This document shows, piece after piece, positions 39,020 through 48,117 of a DNA stretch of 64,000 bases. Numbering within the stretch: position 1 is the first letter of the stretch; each line of letters begins with the position of its first letter. Under the pieces are notes generated by a model. That model ran no database searches. It saw nothing but the letters and a program-made list of their open reading frames with translations, and was not told the DNA's origin. Both the position numbers and the translations under genes were made by a program. This DNA comes from JADGRF01 sp036382515 (GTDB lineage Bacteria; Myxococcota_A; Polyangia; Polyangiales; JAFGIB01): positions 9,453 through 73,452 of the forward strand of contig DASVHQ010000289.1 of NCBI GenBank assembly GCA_036382515.1, in the 5' to 3' direction.

Positions 39020-39034
39020 GGCGCGGCCCCCCGT

Positions 39035-39460
39035 TCAGTCCTTGTGCACGTCGGCGGCGATGCGGTCGAGCACGCCATTCACGAACGCCGCGCTCTCCTC
39101 GTTGCCGAAGCGTTTCGCGAGCTCGACCGATTCGTTCAGCGTCACGCGGCTCGGCACCGCGGCCACGTGCAGTAGCTCGTAGGCGCCCAGGCGGATGATG
39201 TTGCGGTCGACGCGAGCCATGCGCTCCAGGCGCCAGTGCTTGCTCACGGCGCGGATCCGCTCGTCGATTGCCTCACGCGTTTCGCCGTAGCCGCGCACCA
39301 GCTCGTTGGCGAAGTCTTGGCCTTCGGGCGCCTGACCTTCGGGCGTGGCTGCCATGTTGGCCCAGAACAGCTCGATGGCCCGTTCGGCGTCCACGCCGGC
39401 GACGTCCATCTGATAGAGCATCTGCACGGCCGCTTCTCTGGCTTTACGTCGCGAGCCCAT
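39035..39460 (-). CDS. nusB: Transcription antitermination factor NusB
   Basis: All-helical protein of 141 residues that binds boxA RNA with S10 (NusE) in rRNA antitermination. Conserved parts are RRKAREAAVQMLYQMD, WRLERMARVDRNIIRLGAYELLH, PSRVTLNESVELAKRFGNEESAAFVNGVLDRIA. The position after ribH is the usual one in Proteobacteria. Confidence 0.96.
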   Translation of the reverse strand: MGSRRKAREAAVQMLYQMDVAGVDAERAIELFWANMAATPEGQAPEGQDFANELVRGYGETREAIDERIRAVSKHWRLERMARVDRNIIRLGAYELLHVAAVPSRVTLNESVELAKRFGNEESAAFVNGVLDRIAADVHKD

Positions 39461-39561
39461 GGTTCTTCAAGGAGCCTGCCTTCGGCTGCAGGCGCCGCGC
39501 GCATCATAGCTGGTTTCGCTCGCGACGCACGTTCGGCGCAGGCTGCTCGATGCGTGGTGGC

Positions 39562-40071
39562 TCAGCGGCCGCGCGCGCGTGCGGGCGCGAGGCCTTGGCC
39601 TGCCAGCTGCGAGACCAGGCTCGCCATCTCGAGCGCAGACAGCGCGCATTCGCTGCCCTTGTTTCCGGCTTTGGTTCCGGCGCGCTCGATGGCTTGCTCG
39701 ATCGTCTCGGTCGTGAGCACGCCGAAGATCACGGGCACGCCGCTGTTCATGGCCACCTGTCCGCAGCCCTTGGCGGCCTCGCCGGCCACGTGCTCGAAGT
39801 GCGCGGTCGCGCCCCGGATCACGCAACCCAGCGCGAGGATGGCGTGCACCTTGCCGCTGTCGGCGATGCGCTTGCAGGCCACCGGGATCTCGAACGCGCC
39901 CGGCACGCGCACGAGGCTGATCCGCGTGTCGTCCACGCCGTGTCGGCGCAGCGTGTCGAGCGCGCCGTCGACCAGCCGATCGACGATGAACTCGTTGAAC
40001 CGCGCCGCGACGATGGCGAAGCGCGCGTCCTTGGGCGCGTTGTAGTTACCTTCGATGATCTGCACGGGCAT
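39562..40071 (-). CDS. ribH: 6,7-Dimethyl-8-ribityllumazine synthase
   Basis: Penultimate enzyme of riboflavin synthesis, condensing the RibD product derivative with the RibB product into lumazine, usually as a 60-mer. Motifs: ARFNEFIVDRLVDGALDTL, VPGAFEIPVACKRIADSG, ALGCVIRGATAHFEHVAGEAA, PVIFGVLTTETIEQAIERAGTKAGNKG. The C-terminus is extended by an Ala/Arg-rich tail. It lies seven bases after ribB. Confidence 0.96.
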   Translation of the reverse strand: MPVQIIEGNYNAPKDARFAIVAARFNEFIVDRLVDGALDTLRRHGVDDTRISLVRVPGAFEIPVACKRIADSGKVHAILALGCVIRGATAHFEHVAGEAAKGCGQVAMNSGVPVIFGVLTTETIEQAIERAGTKAGNKGSECALSALEMASLVSQLAGQGLAPARARGR

Positions 40072-40078
40072 GGCTTCC

Positions 40079-41248
40079 TCAGTGGGTCGTACGCACAGGG
40101 TTCTTCTTGTCGTCGGTTTCGGTCGGGGTGCGCAGCAGTACCTGCTCGAGCACCTCGAGCTCGAAGCCGTCGACGGCGACGATGCGGCTGACGCGGTTGG
40201 TGAGCACGCGCATCTTGCGCACGCCCAGGTCCATCAACACCTGCGAGCCGAAGCCGACTTCACGCAGCACGACCTCGTGCGCGGGTGCGGGCCGGATGCT
40301 CGTGGCCTCTCGCCCCAGGTGGTATTCGAGGTCCGAGGCCAGGTCGCCGCGCGGCGGGATGTAGAGAATCACGCCCTTACCTTCTTGCTCGATGCGCGCG
40401 ATCGCCTCCGAAGCAAGCACGCGCGTGCCGTGACGCGCACCAAACACGTCGCCCAGCACGGAACCCATCTGCACGCGCACCAGCGTCGGTGACGCGTCGA
40501 TCTCGCCGAGCGTCAGCGCCAACATTTGGTTGTAGCCGCGGTCGCCCTCGGTCTCGTAGACGTGTAGCTGCCAGGCGCGCTGGCCAGGCGGCAGCGCGAT
40601 CTCTCCGCTCGAGACCTTGCGGACCAGTCGCTCGTTCTGCAGCCGGTACTGGATCAGATCGGCGATCGACAAGATCCGCAACCCGTGGGTCTGGGCGAAG
40701 CGCTCGAGGTCGCTCATGCGCGCCATGCTGCCGTCGTCGTTCATGATCTCGCAGATCACGCCTGCCGGGCTGCGCCCGGCGAGTCGCGCGAGGTCGACCG
40801 AGCCTTCGGTGTGACCCGCTCGCTGCAGCACGCCACCGGACGCCGCACGCAGCGGGAAGATGTGCCCCGGGCTCACGATGTCGTCGGCCTTGGCGCGCTT
40901 GGCGACGGCGACCTTCACGGTGTGCGCACGGTCGGCCGCGCTGATGCCCGTGGTGACTCCGTGTCGGGCCTCGATCGAGACCGTGAACGCCGTGCCGCTC
41001 TTGGTCTGGTTGTCGTCGACCATCATGGGTAAGCCGAGCTCATCCACCTTGCCGGGCTCGAGCGTGAGGCAGATCAGACCGCGTCCGAAGCGGGCCATGA
41101 AGTTCACAGCGTCGGGCGTCACGAGGTCGGCGGCCATCACGAGGTCGCCCTCGTTCTCGCGTTGCTCGTCGTCGACCATGACAACCATCTTGCCGGCCGC
41201 GATGTCTTCGAGCGCGCGATGCACGCGTTCGATGGCGTTACTACGCAT
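40079..41248 (-). CDS. ribB: 3,4-Dihydroxy-2-butanone-4-phosphate synthase with degenerate RibA domain (RibBX type)
   Basis: The N-terminal RibB half is intact: VDDEQRENEGDLVMAADL with the catalytic acidic loop, ARHGVTTGISAADRAHT, SPGHIFPLRA and RAGHTEGSVDLARLAG. The C-terminal half follows the GTP cyclohydrolase II fold but lacks its zinc site. The usual Cys near the start and the RCDC pair are replaced (RVQMGSVLGDVFGARHGTR), and the YHRQEGRGIGL loop reads YIPPRGDLASDL. So only the RibB activity is expected, as described for RibBX proteins. ATG 41248 is used; the frame runs to 41296. Confidence 0.9.
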   Translation of the reverse strand: MRSNAIERVHRALEDIAAGKMVVMVDDEQRENEGDLVMAADLVTPDAVNFMARFGRGLICLTLEPGKVDELGLPMMVDDNQTKSGTAFTVSIEARHGVTTGISAADRAHTVKVAVAKRAKADDIVSPGHIFPLRAASGGVLQRAGHTEGSVDLARLAGRSPAGVICEIMNDDGSMARMSDLERFAQTHGLRILSIADLIQYRLQNERLVRKVSSGEIALPPGQRAWQLHVYETEGDRGYNQMLALTLGEIDASPTLVRVQMGSVLGDVFGARHGTRVLASEAIARIEQEGKGVILYIPPRGDLASDLEYHLGREATSIRPAPAHEVVLREVGFGSQVLMDLGVRKMRVLTNRVSRIVAVDGFELEVLEQVLLRTPTETDDKKNPVRTTH

Positions 41249-41365
41249 GTGTGTTCCTCGGCTGTGCGTCCCGGGGTACGCGGGTGACGTAGACATAGCG
41301 TCCCGGGCACATGGGGTCCAGGGTAGCGTCTTTCCGCGCCCTCCAAGACTGAACGCGCGTGAGGG

Positions 41366-42484
41366 TCAACGCACGGTTGCAACGTGATCGAGGTCGCCCG
41401 TGAAGAGCACATCATCCCCATGTCGCTCGATGCGCAGGGCGCGCAGCTGCCAAGCCTGCGCGATCAGCCTTCGACCCTTGCCCTGGGCGAGCGGGACGGC
41501 GCGTGCGTCACCCAGGAGCTTGGGCGCGACCCAGATCGCGGCGCGGTCGACGAGGCCCGCGTCGAGCAACGCCCCGTGGACCTGCGCGCCCCCTTCGACG
41601 AGCAAGCGCACCACGTCGCGCTTCGCGAGCTCGCGCAGCACGCGGCGCAGGTGGAGCCCGCCACCTCGGCTCGCGGGCACCTCGACGAGCTCGATGCCTG
41701 CCTTGGCCAGCGCACGCGCCTTGGCTGCGCTCGCCGCCTTGGCGTGGAAGATCACGGTGCGGACTTGATCGGCGCTTTGCACCAGCTTCGAGCGCAGCGG
41801 CGTGCGCAGGTGTGAGTCGAGCACGACGCGCATCGGATTGCGGCCACGTACCCGGCGCACGGTCAGCTCCGGATTGTCTGCGAGCACGGTGCCCACGCCG
41901 ACCAGCACGGCGTCGGACTTGGCGCGCAGCTGGTGTGCGTGCTTGCGCGCTCGCTCGCCCGTGATCCACTTGGAATCGCCGCCGCGCGCGGCCAGCCGCC
42001 CGTCGAGCGTGACCGCCGCCTTGAGCGTCACGTACGGCATGCGGTGCAGCATGAACTTCTCGAAGTCGGCGATCAGCCAGCGCGCGCGCTCGCGCTCCAC
42101 GCCGAGCACCACCTTCACGCCGTTGCGCCGCAGCCGCCGCGAGCTGCCGGGTACGTGCGGTGCCGGGTCTTCGCAGCCGACCACGACGCGCGCGATTCCG
42201 GCGGCGACAATGGCCTCGGTGCAGGGCGGCGTGCGGCCATGATGATTGCAGGGCTCGAAGGTCACGTAGAGCGTGGCGCCGCGCGCGCGCTTGCCGGCCA
42301 GCTGCAGCGCGACCACCTCGGCGTGCGGGCCACCACAGCGCGCGTGGTAGCCCACGCTGATGATCTCGGTGCCGCGCGCCACGACCGCGCCCACGTGGGG
42401 GTTTGGGCTGGGGTCGCCGCGCTCGGCCGCACGCAGCGCGCGCCGCATCATGCGCGTGTCGAGCTTTTCGTGCGCGTCACTCAC
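41366..42484 (-). CDS. ribD: Bifunctional riboflavin deaminase-reductase
   Basis: Deaminates and then reduces the pyrimidine intermediate of riboflavin synthesis. The N-terminal deaminase has the zinc motif GGPHAEVVAL and PCNHHGRTPPC; the C-terminal reductase has TLKAAVTLDGRLAARGGDSKWITG and LLVEGGAQVHGALLDAGLVD. The length is 372 residues. GTG start at 42484, overlapping the nrdR end by eight bases. Unlike many ribD-ribE-ribBA-ribH operons, no riboflavin synthase gene lies between this and ribB. Confidence 0.95.
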   Translation of the reverse strand: MSDAHEKLDTRMMRRALRAAERGDPSPNPHVGAVVARGTEIISVGYHARCGGPHAEVVALQLAGKRARGATLYVTFEPCNHHGRTPPCTEAIVAAGIARVVVGCEDPAPHVPGSSRRLRRNGVKVVLGVERERARWLIADFEKFMLHRMPYVTLKAAVTLDGRLAARGGDSKWITGERARKHAHQLRAKSDAVLVGVGTVLADNPELTVRRVRGRNPMRVVLDSHLRTPLRSKLVQSADQVRTVIFHAKAASAAKARALAKAGIELVEVPASRGGGLHLRRVLRELAKRDVVRLLVEGGAQVHGALLDAGLVDRAAIWVAPKLLGDARAVPLAQGKGRRLIAQAWQLRALRIERHGDDVLFTGDLDHVATVR

Positions 42485-42947
42485 TGTCGTTCTTCGGCTG
42501 CGTCAGCAGGTGTGAGAGCTCGGCCATGAACTCGTGGATGTCCTTGAAACTTCGGTACACGCTCGCGAAGCGCACGTAGGCCACCTGGTCGAGCTCCTTC
42601 AAGCCGCGCATCACGACTTCGCCGATGCGCGACGAGTCGATCTCCTTGTCGCCCGACTCCACCAGATCACGCTCGATCTTGTCGACCAGCGCCTCGAGCT
42701 TGTCGAAGGGCACCGGGCGCTTCTCGCAGGCGCGGCGCAGGCCGGCCATCACCTTCAGGCGGTCGAAAGGCTCGCGCCGGCCGTCTTTCTTCACGACCAT
42801 CGGCAGCACCAGCTCGATGCGCTCGTAGGTCGTGAAGCGACGCGTGCAGCGCTCGCACTCACGGCGGCGGCGCGTCACCTCGTCGCCCTGTGAGAGGCGT
42901 GAGTCGATCACCTTGTTGTCGATGCAGGCACAGAACGGGCACTTCAT
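42477..42947 (-). CDS. nrdR: Transcriptional repressor NrdR
   Basis: ATP/dATP-sensing repressor of ribonucleotide reductase genes. The 156-residue protein has an N-terminal zinc ribbon (MKCPFC and CERCTRRF) and an ATP-cone (VVKKDGRREPFDRLKVMAGLRRACEKRPV, followed by SSRIGEVVMRGLKELDQVAYVRFASVYRSF). nrdR heading a rib-nusB operon is a common proteobacterial arrangement. Confidence 0.97.
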   Translation of the reverse strand: MKCPFCACIDNKVIDSRLSQGDEVTRRRRECERCTRRFTTYERIELVLPMVVKKDGRREPFDRLKVMAGLRRACEKRPVPFDKLEALVDKIERDLVESGDKEIDSSRIGEVVMRGLKELDQVAYVRFASVYRSFKDIHEFMAELSHLLTQPKNDSE

Positions 42948-42987
42948 GGCGCGCGCAACCTAATACGATGGGGTGCCAGGGTTCAAC

Positions 42988-44295
42988 TCATGCTTGCTCC
43001 GAGGCCGGGCCACGCACCAAACGAACGACCGCCTCGACGTGCGCCGTCTGGGGAAACATGTCGAGCACGTGCGCGCGGTCAATCAGGAACCCGAGGGCAC
43101 GCAGGGCACGCAAATCTCGCCCGAGCGTAGTCATGTGGCACGACACGTAAACGACGCGAGCCGGCTTGTGACGCGCGACGAGCGTGGCCAGTGATGCTGC
43201 GCCGGCGCGGGGCGGGTCCAGCACCAGCACGTCGAACCGTCCGGTCACCTCGAGCTGCTCGGTGCTGCCCGCGATGACTCGTACGCTGGCAAGCCCGCGT
43301 TCGGCCAGGTTCGCGCGGCAGGACTCGGCCGCGCGTGCGTCGGCTTCCACGGCGCAGAGCGAGGCCGCAAGCGGCGCCAGCGCCACCGTGAAGTTGCCGT
43401 GACCGGCGTACAGCTCGAGCACAGCGCTGCTGGCAGGCTGCGCGAGCTCCACCACCAGCTCCGAGAGGCGTCGGTTCACGGCGCTGTTGGCCTGTGAGAA
43501 GCCGGTCGCCGCGGCGCGCAACGGCAGACCATCGAGCCCCACGCTCTGTGCTTCCACCACGCCATAGGTCGCGGCAGCCCCCTGCTCCACGCGCAGCGCC
43601 ACGCCGGCGATGCTCGGCTGCTCCGACAGCGTCTGCGCCGCCTTGTACACCTGGGACGTGGCGGGCTGGTCGCAGTCGACGCTCACGACCACCTGTTCGC
43701 CTCGCGCCCGCTGCAGCTCGATCTCACCCGTGCCTTGCAGGTGCGGGAGGAGCCGCGCTCGCACGGCGCCGAGGGCCGTGTCGAGCTGGGTCTCCAGCAC
43801 CGGGCAGCTCGCGACATCGACGATCGTGTGCGACTGCGCGGCGCGGTAACCGAGCAACACCTGCCCGCCGACGCGACGAAACGACATGCGCACCCGGCGC
43901 CGGTAGTGGAGCGCCGCGCCCACGTCTTCCATCACGGCGACCACGCCCGGTGCGCACACGCCTTCGATCGCGCGCTGCACGTGCGCGAGCTTGAGGCGGC
44001 GCGCGGCCGCGGCTTGCAGAGCCATCAACGGGCACCCGCCGCAGCGTTCGGCCAGCCCGCACGCGGGGGCGACTCGGTCGGGCGAGGCTTCGGTGACCTC
44101 GACGACGCTGCCGCGCAGCACGCCTTGGCTGCGCGCTTCCACGAGCACGCGCACCTGCTCGCCGGGCAAGCCGCCGCGCGCCATCACCAGGCCCTGCTCG
44201 GTCTCGATCACCGCCTCGCCGGCCTGCGTCACATCCCGCACCCGCCCCGCGAGCGCGGGTTGCGACGAGCGGTTGGGTCGGGGGCGGCGGTTCAC
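42988..44295 (-). CDS. Class I SAM-dependent RNA methyltransferase, RumA/RlmD family
   Basis: Methylates a uridine at C5 in rRNA or tRNA. Order: a TRAM-like RNA-binding domain (residues about 15-75), a [4Fe-4S] site (CGLAERCGGCPLM plus a later Cys in VASCPVLETQ), the methyltransferase core with LELYAGHGNFTVALA, VLDPPRAGAASLA and the catalytic VYVSCHMTTLGRDL. The cluster identifies the RumA (RlmD/RlmC) type rather than TrmA. Target base cannot be decided. Length 435 residues; Arg/Pro-rich N-terminus. Confidence 0.92.
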   Translation of the reverse strand: MNRRPRPNRSSQPALAGRVRDVTQAGEAVIETEQGLVMARGGLPGEQVRVLVEARSQGVLRGSVVEVTEASPDRVAPACGLAERCGGCPLMALQAAAARRLKLAHVQRAIEGVCAPGVVAVMEDVGAALHYRRRVRMSFRRVGGQVLLGYRAAQSHTIVDVASCPVLETQLDTALGAVRARLLPHLQGTGEIELQRARGEQVVVSVDCDQPATSQVYKAAQTLSEQPSIAGVALRVEQGAAATYGVVEAQSVGLDGLPLRAAATGFSQANSAVNRRLSELVVELAQPASSAVLELYAGHGNFTVALAPLAASLCAVEADARAAESCRANLAERGLASVRVIAGSTEQLEVTGRFDVLVLDPPRAGAASLATLVARHKPARVVYVSCHMTTLGRDLRALRALGFLIDRAHVLDMFPQTAHVEAVVRLVRGPASEQA

Positions 44296-44324
44296 GGGCG
44301 AGTTATAGCAGTCGGTCCGGAGTC

Positions 44325-45389
44325 CTAGACGATGTAGCCGCCGCCGACGACCCGGTCACCCGCGTAGACGACCGCCGCCTGTCCCGGCGCGATGGCCTGC
44401 TGGGGCGTCGTGAAGTGCGCAAAGAATCCGGACTCGGTGGGCGTGACCAGCGCTTCGGCGGCGCTGTGGTGCGAGCGGATCCGCACCTGGCCCTGGAACG
44501 GCGTGGCCGGCTTGGCCGCCGTCCACACCACCGACTGCGCTTGCAACTCCCCGCGCGACAACGCTTCCGCGGAGCCGACCACGACCTGCCGCGTATCGGG
44601 TATCACCTTCAGAACGTAGCGTGGAGTCGGCCCCGGTATTCCGATGCCGCGCCGCTGCCCGATGGTGAAGCCTTCGACCCCCTGGTGTTTGCCCAGCACC
44701 CTTCCTGTGTCATCCACGATGTCGCCGGCCTGCCCTGCATCGGCGGCGTGTCGTTGGAGAAACCCGCGGATGTCGCCGTCCGGCACGAAGCACAGCTCCT
44801 GCGAGTCGGGCTTGTTCCAGTTGGGCAGGCCGAAGCGCTTGGCCACCTCGCGCGCGTCTTCCTTGCGCAGCTCGCCGAGCGGGAGCACGAGGTGCCGCAG
44901 CACATCCTGCGGCACGCCGAAGAGGAAGTAGCTCTGGTCCTTGTCGGGATCGAGGCCGCGCAGCAGCTCCATGCTGCCATCCGCGTTCGGCTGCACGCGC
45001 GCGTAGTGCCCCGTGGCCAGTAGGCTCGCCCCGAAGCTCTGGGCCAACTGCCACAGCCGGGCGAGCTTCACGTGTTGGTTGCACGCCACGCACGGGATCG
45101 GCGTCTTGCCTGCGAGGTTGGTCTCGATGAAGGGTTCGACCACCTGGCTGCGGAAGGCCTGGCGCTCGTCGATCACGTAGTGCGGCAGGCCAAGCAGGTC
45201 GCACGTGCGCCGCGCGTCGTCGCGATCCTCGGGCGCGCAGCAGCGGCCGACCTTGTCCTCACCTTCCGCGTCCCACAGGTGCAGGGTCACGCCCACCACC
45301 TCGTGGCCTTGCTCCTTGAGCAGCGCGGCGGCGAGGGACGAGTCTACACCGCCGCTCATCGCGACAAGCACGCGTGTCGGGCTCGACAT
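44325..45389 (-). CDS. mnmA: tRNA-specific 2-thiouridylase
   Basis: Makes 2-thiouridine at position 34 of Lys, Glu and Gln tRNAs. The PP-loop VAMSGGVDSSLAAALL is near residue 10, then IPCVACNQHVK with the first catalytic Cys, GHYARV, DQSYFLFGVPQ, and SQELCFVPDGD with the second Cys; the C-terminal barrel ends GGGYIV. Length 354 residues from ATG 45389; the frame continues ten residues upstream to 45419. The neighbouring cysteine desulfurase is a likely sulfur source. Confidence 0.96.
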   Translation of the reverse strand: MSSPTRVLVAMSGGVDSSLAAALLKEQGHEVVGVTLHLWDAEGEDKVGRCCAPEDRDDARRTCDLLGLPHYVIDERQAFRSQVVEPFIETNLAGKTPIPCVACNQHVKLARLWQLAQSFGASLLATGHYARVQPNADGSMELLRGLDPDKDQSYFLFGVPQDVLRHLVLPLGELRKEDAREVAKRFGLPNWNKPDSQELCFVPDGDIRGFLQRHAADAGQAGDIVDDTGRVLGKHQGVEGFTIGQRRGIGIPGPTPRYVLKVIPDTRQVVVGSAEALSRGELQAQSVVWTAAKPATPFQGQVRIRSHHSAAEALVTPTESGFFAHFTTPQQAIAPGQAAVVYAGDRVVGGGYIV

Positions 45390-45563
45390 GGGACGCTCCT
45401 GTTGCCGCATGGACGGCACGAGGTCAAGCAGGCTTTCTCTTCAAAGGAACGCGATCGTCTCAGCGTACCGCACCGTGAAAACCTACAATTTCATGGCGTT
45501 CAGACCCGAAGCGCGGTTTGTGCTGAGGCTTTAGCCCGCGAGCTCGACAGCACTTGAAGATTG

Positions 45564-46697
45564 TCACGCGGGCGGCCGCGCGACCACTCGGCGCAGCGCG
45601 GTCAGCACGGATTCCACATCACTTTCGGTGCTTTCGACGCCGAAGCTCAGACGCAGTGCCGAGCCAGCGCGCCACGCTTCGTCAGGGTACATGGCGGCCA
45701 ACACGCGCGACGGCTCGCTTGTGCCGGAGGAGCATGCTGCGCCGCTGCTGCAGGCGATCCCTTCGATGTCGAGCGCAGCGATGAGCGCCTCGCCGCGCCA
45801 GCCGCGCCAGCTGGAGTTGCTGACGGTGGCCACGCGCGCGCCGTCGGCCGCGTTGCTGAGGCCGCCCAGTTCGCGCAGCCCACGCTCGACCGCGTCGCGT
45901 AGCGCTGCGATGCGAGGCTGGGCCGCCACGCGCTCCGCAGCCAGCTCGCATGCGAGACCGAAGCCGACTTGCGCCACGACGTCGGGGGTGCCGGCGCGTC
46001 GACCGCGTTCCTGCGCGCCGCCGAGCATGCGCGGCGAGAGCTGCACGCTCCTTCGCACCCACAGGGCGCCCGCGCCAGCCGGTCCTCCGAGCTTGTGCGC
46101 GGCGAAGGCCAGCACGTCGGCGCCGAGCGCGGCGACATTGACGGGTAACTTACCCAGCGCCTGCGTGGCGTCGATGATGCACAGCGCACCCGCGCTCCGG
46201 CACGCCTCTGCGTAGGCCTGCACTGGCAAGATGGTCCCGGTTTCATGGTTGACCCACTGCACGACGAGCATGCGGGTGTCGGCCGTGAAGCACGCGCGTA
46301 GCGCGGCGGCGTCGGGAGCTCTGCCGGCGGGCACCGCGAACCACGAGACCGTGGCTCGACCGGATGACTCGCAGTGGCGCAGCGGCTCGGCGGCTGCCGG
46401 ATGCTCGATCGTGCTCGCGACTACGTGGACGGTTGACGCCGCCGGAAAGCTGTCCACCACGCCCAACACGCCGAGGTTGCATGCCTCCGTGCCGCCGCCG
46501 GTCAGCACCACGTCGGCGGGGCTCGCCCCGATGGCTGCCGCCACGTGCTGACGCGCCTGCTCGAGCAGTGCGCGACTCTGGCGGCCGGGGCCGTGGATGC
46601 TGGCAGGGTTCGCCCAGCCTTGCGCGCGCGCGGCGTCCATCGCGCAGAGCACACGCGGGTCGGTCGGCGTGGCCGCGTGGTGGTCGAGGTAGATCAG
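45564..46697 (-). CDS. Cysteine desulfurase (NifS/IscS family)
   Basis: PLP enzyme that takes sulfur from cysteine for thiolation or Fe-S assembly. Motifs: IYLDHHAATPTDPRVL, GGTEACNLGVLG, DATQALGKLPV, AAHKLGGPAGAG (PLP-lysine) and the active-Cys loop SSGAACSSGTSEPSRVL. No ATG, GTG or TTG fits; the frame meets the family N-terminus at CTG 46697, which overlaps the kinase stop as CTGA and has GGGAG eight bases upstream, giving 377 residues. No iscU or scaffold gene lies nearby, so with mnmA downstream a tRNA-thiolation role is likely. Confidence 0.9.
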   Translation of the reverse strand: MIYLDHHAATPTDPRVLCAMDAARAQGWANPASIHGPGRQSRALLEQARQHVAAAIGASPADVVLTGGGTEACNLGVLGVVDSFPAASTVHVVASTIEHPAAAEPLRHCESSGRATVSWFAVPAGRAPDAAALRACFTADTRMLVVQWVNHETGTILPVQAYAEACRSAGALCIIDATQALGKLPVNVAALGADVLAFAAHKLGGPAGAGALWVRRSVQLSPRMLGGAQERGRRAGTPDVVAQVGFGLACELAAERVAAQPRIAALRDAVERGLRELGGLSNAADGARVATVSNSSWRGWRGEALIAALDIEGIACSSGAACSSGTSEPSRVLAAMYPDEAWRAGSALRLSFGVESTESDVESVLTALRRVVARPPA

Positions 46698-48001
46698 GCC
46701 TGCGGCTCCCGGCGAGCGGGCCGCGGCCGCACTGTCAGCGAGATGGCGGTGCCGGGCAGATTCCGACCTGCCACGGTCTGCTGTGGCGGGCTGCGCACCT
46801 CGATGCTGCCGCCCAGGGCCTCGGCCACGTGGCGCGCATACGCCAAGCCCAGCCCGACGCCGCCGTGCATGCGCGTGCGCGATCCGTCGACCTGATAGAA
46901 CGGCTCCAGGATGCGCTTCTGCTCTGCGTCCGAGATGCCCGGTCCGCTGTCGGCCACCACGACCTGATAGCGAGCTTCGGCGCTCTCGGTGCCGCCGACG
47001 CTGCGAATGCCGACGGCCACCTCGGCGCCACGCGGCGAGAACTTCGCGGCATTGTCGAGGATGTGCACCATGGCGCGGCGCAGCTTGTCGGGATCGCCGC
47101 GCGCGGGCATCTCCACCTGGACGTCTTCGCAGACCACGCGGATGCCGGCCTGCTTGAAGCGAGGCGCCGTCTCCGTGATGGCGCGCTGTACGACGTCGGC
47201 GAAGTCGTAGTTGCGCTCGTACAGGTGCAGCCTGCCGGTTTCCAGGTGGCTCACGTCGAGCAAGGTGTCGATCAGCGAGCGCAGCTTCTGGGTCGAGGTG
47301 CTGATCGACTCCAGGCACTTGCGCTGCAGCGGCGTGAGCGGGCCAGCCTCTTCGTCCAGCAGCAAGCGCAGATAGCCCACGACGGGCGTCATGGGCGTCG
47401 CGAACTCGTGGCTCAGGTTCTGCAAGAACATCTGCCGCAGCTGAGCGCTGGCCTCGAGCTTGGCGTTGGCCTGCGACAGGCCAGCGACGGTCTGCTCCAG
47501 GCGCCCGACGATCTTCTGGGAGCGCGTGCGCAGGATCTCGGCGCTGTCGCTGTCGCGTTCGGTGCGCTCACTGTGGCCGGCCAGGTACTTTGCCACCTGC
47601 TCCGCGAAGCGCTTGGCGTCGATCGGCTTTTCGATCAGGCCGTCGGCACCCATGGCGAGGCTGGTCTCGCGGTCGCCCTCGGCGGTGATGGCCACGATGG
47701 GTTTGCCCTGCATGCTTGGCATGCCGCGCAGGCGCAGCGTGACCTCGTAGCCGTCGAGATCGGGGATGTTGATGTCGACGAGCACGGCGTCGGGGCGCTG
47801 TGCCTCGGCCAGCCGAATGCCCTCGAGGCCGCTCTCGGCGTCGATCACCTCGTGGCCTGCGGCCGAGAGGAGCTTCCGAACGAGCAACCGGTTGACCGGG
47901 TCATCCTCGATGTGCAGGACGCGCGCCACGTCGGCGGAGCCTATCACCGGCGCGCCGACCACGTCGATTTCGATGCCAGTGCGTCGAGGTGAGCCGTTCA
48001 T
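46694..48001 (-). CDS. Hybrid sensor: receiver domain fused to histidine kinase
   Basis: A soluble 435-residue signalling protein. An N-terminal receiver (VLHIEDDPVNRLLVRKLL, phospho-acceptor Asp76 in VLVDINIPDLDGYE, IVAITAEG) is linked by a coiled coil to a HisKA domain (QNLSHEFATPMTPVVGYL) and a HATPase (HILDNAAKFSPRG, VADSGPGI, GVGLGLAYARHVAEALGG). There is no membrane segment and no partner regulator next door. ATG 48001 is chosen; the frame to 48124 runs past the divergent mutA start. It ends four bases inside the cysteine desulfurase gene. Confidence 0.92.
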   Translation of the reverse strand: MNGSPRRTGIEIDVVGAPVIGSADVARVLHIEDDPVNRLLVRKLLSAAGHEVIDAESGLEGIRLAEAQRPDAVLVDINIPDLDGYEVTLRLRGMPSMQGKPIVAITAEGDRETSLAMGADGLIEKPIDAKRFAEQVAKYLAGHSERTERDSDSAEILRTRSQKIVGRLEQTVAGLSQANAKLEASAQLRQMFLQNLSHEFATPMTPVVGYLRLLLDEEAGPLTPLQRKCLESISTSTQKLRSLIDTLLDVSHLETGRLHLYERNYDFADVVQRAITETAPRFKQAGIRVVCEDVQVEMPARGDPDKLRRAMVHILDNAAKFSPRGAEVAVGIRSVGGTESAEARYQVVVADSGPGISDAEQKRILEPFYQVDGSRTRMHGGVGLGLAYARHVAEALGGSIEVRSPPQQTVAGRNLPGTAISLTVRPRPARREPQA

Positions 48002-48117
48002 CCGTGCAGGCTTGCGTAGCGGCAGACGGCCCGGTATCTGGTCAGCCTGCGACGGCCCCTTTGCGTAGAACCCCGCACAGCCGTGCCGATCGCGCGCCGA
48101 GACCAAGAAACAACGAC

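Noticed and set aside
45390..45563. Possible small gene between mnmA and the cysteine desulfurase gene
   Set aside because: The gap lies upstream of mnmA; open frames here have no ribosome site and no motif; the more AT-rich stretch near 45470-45500 looks like promoter DNA.
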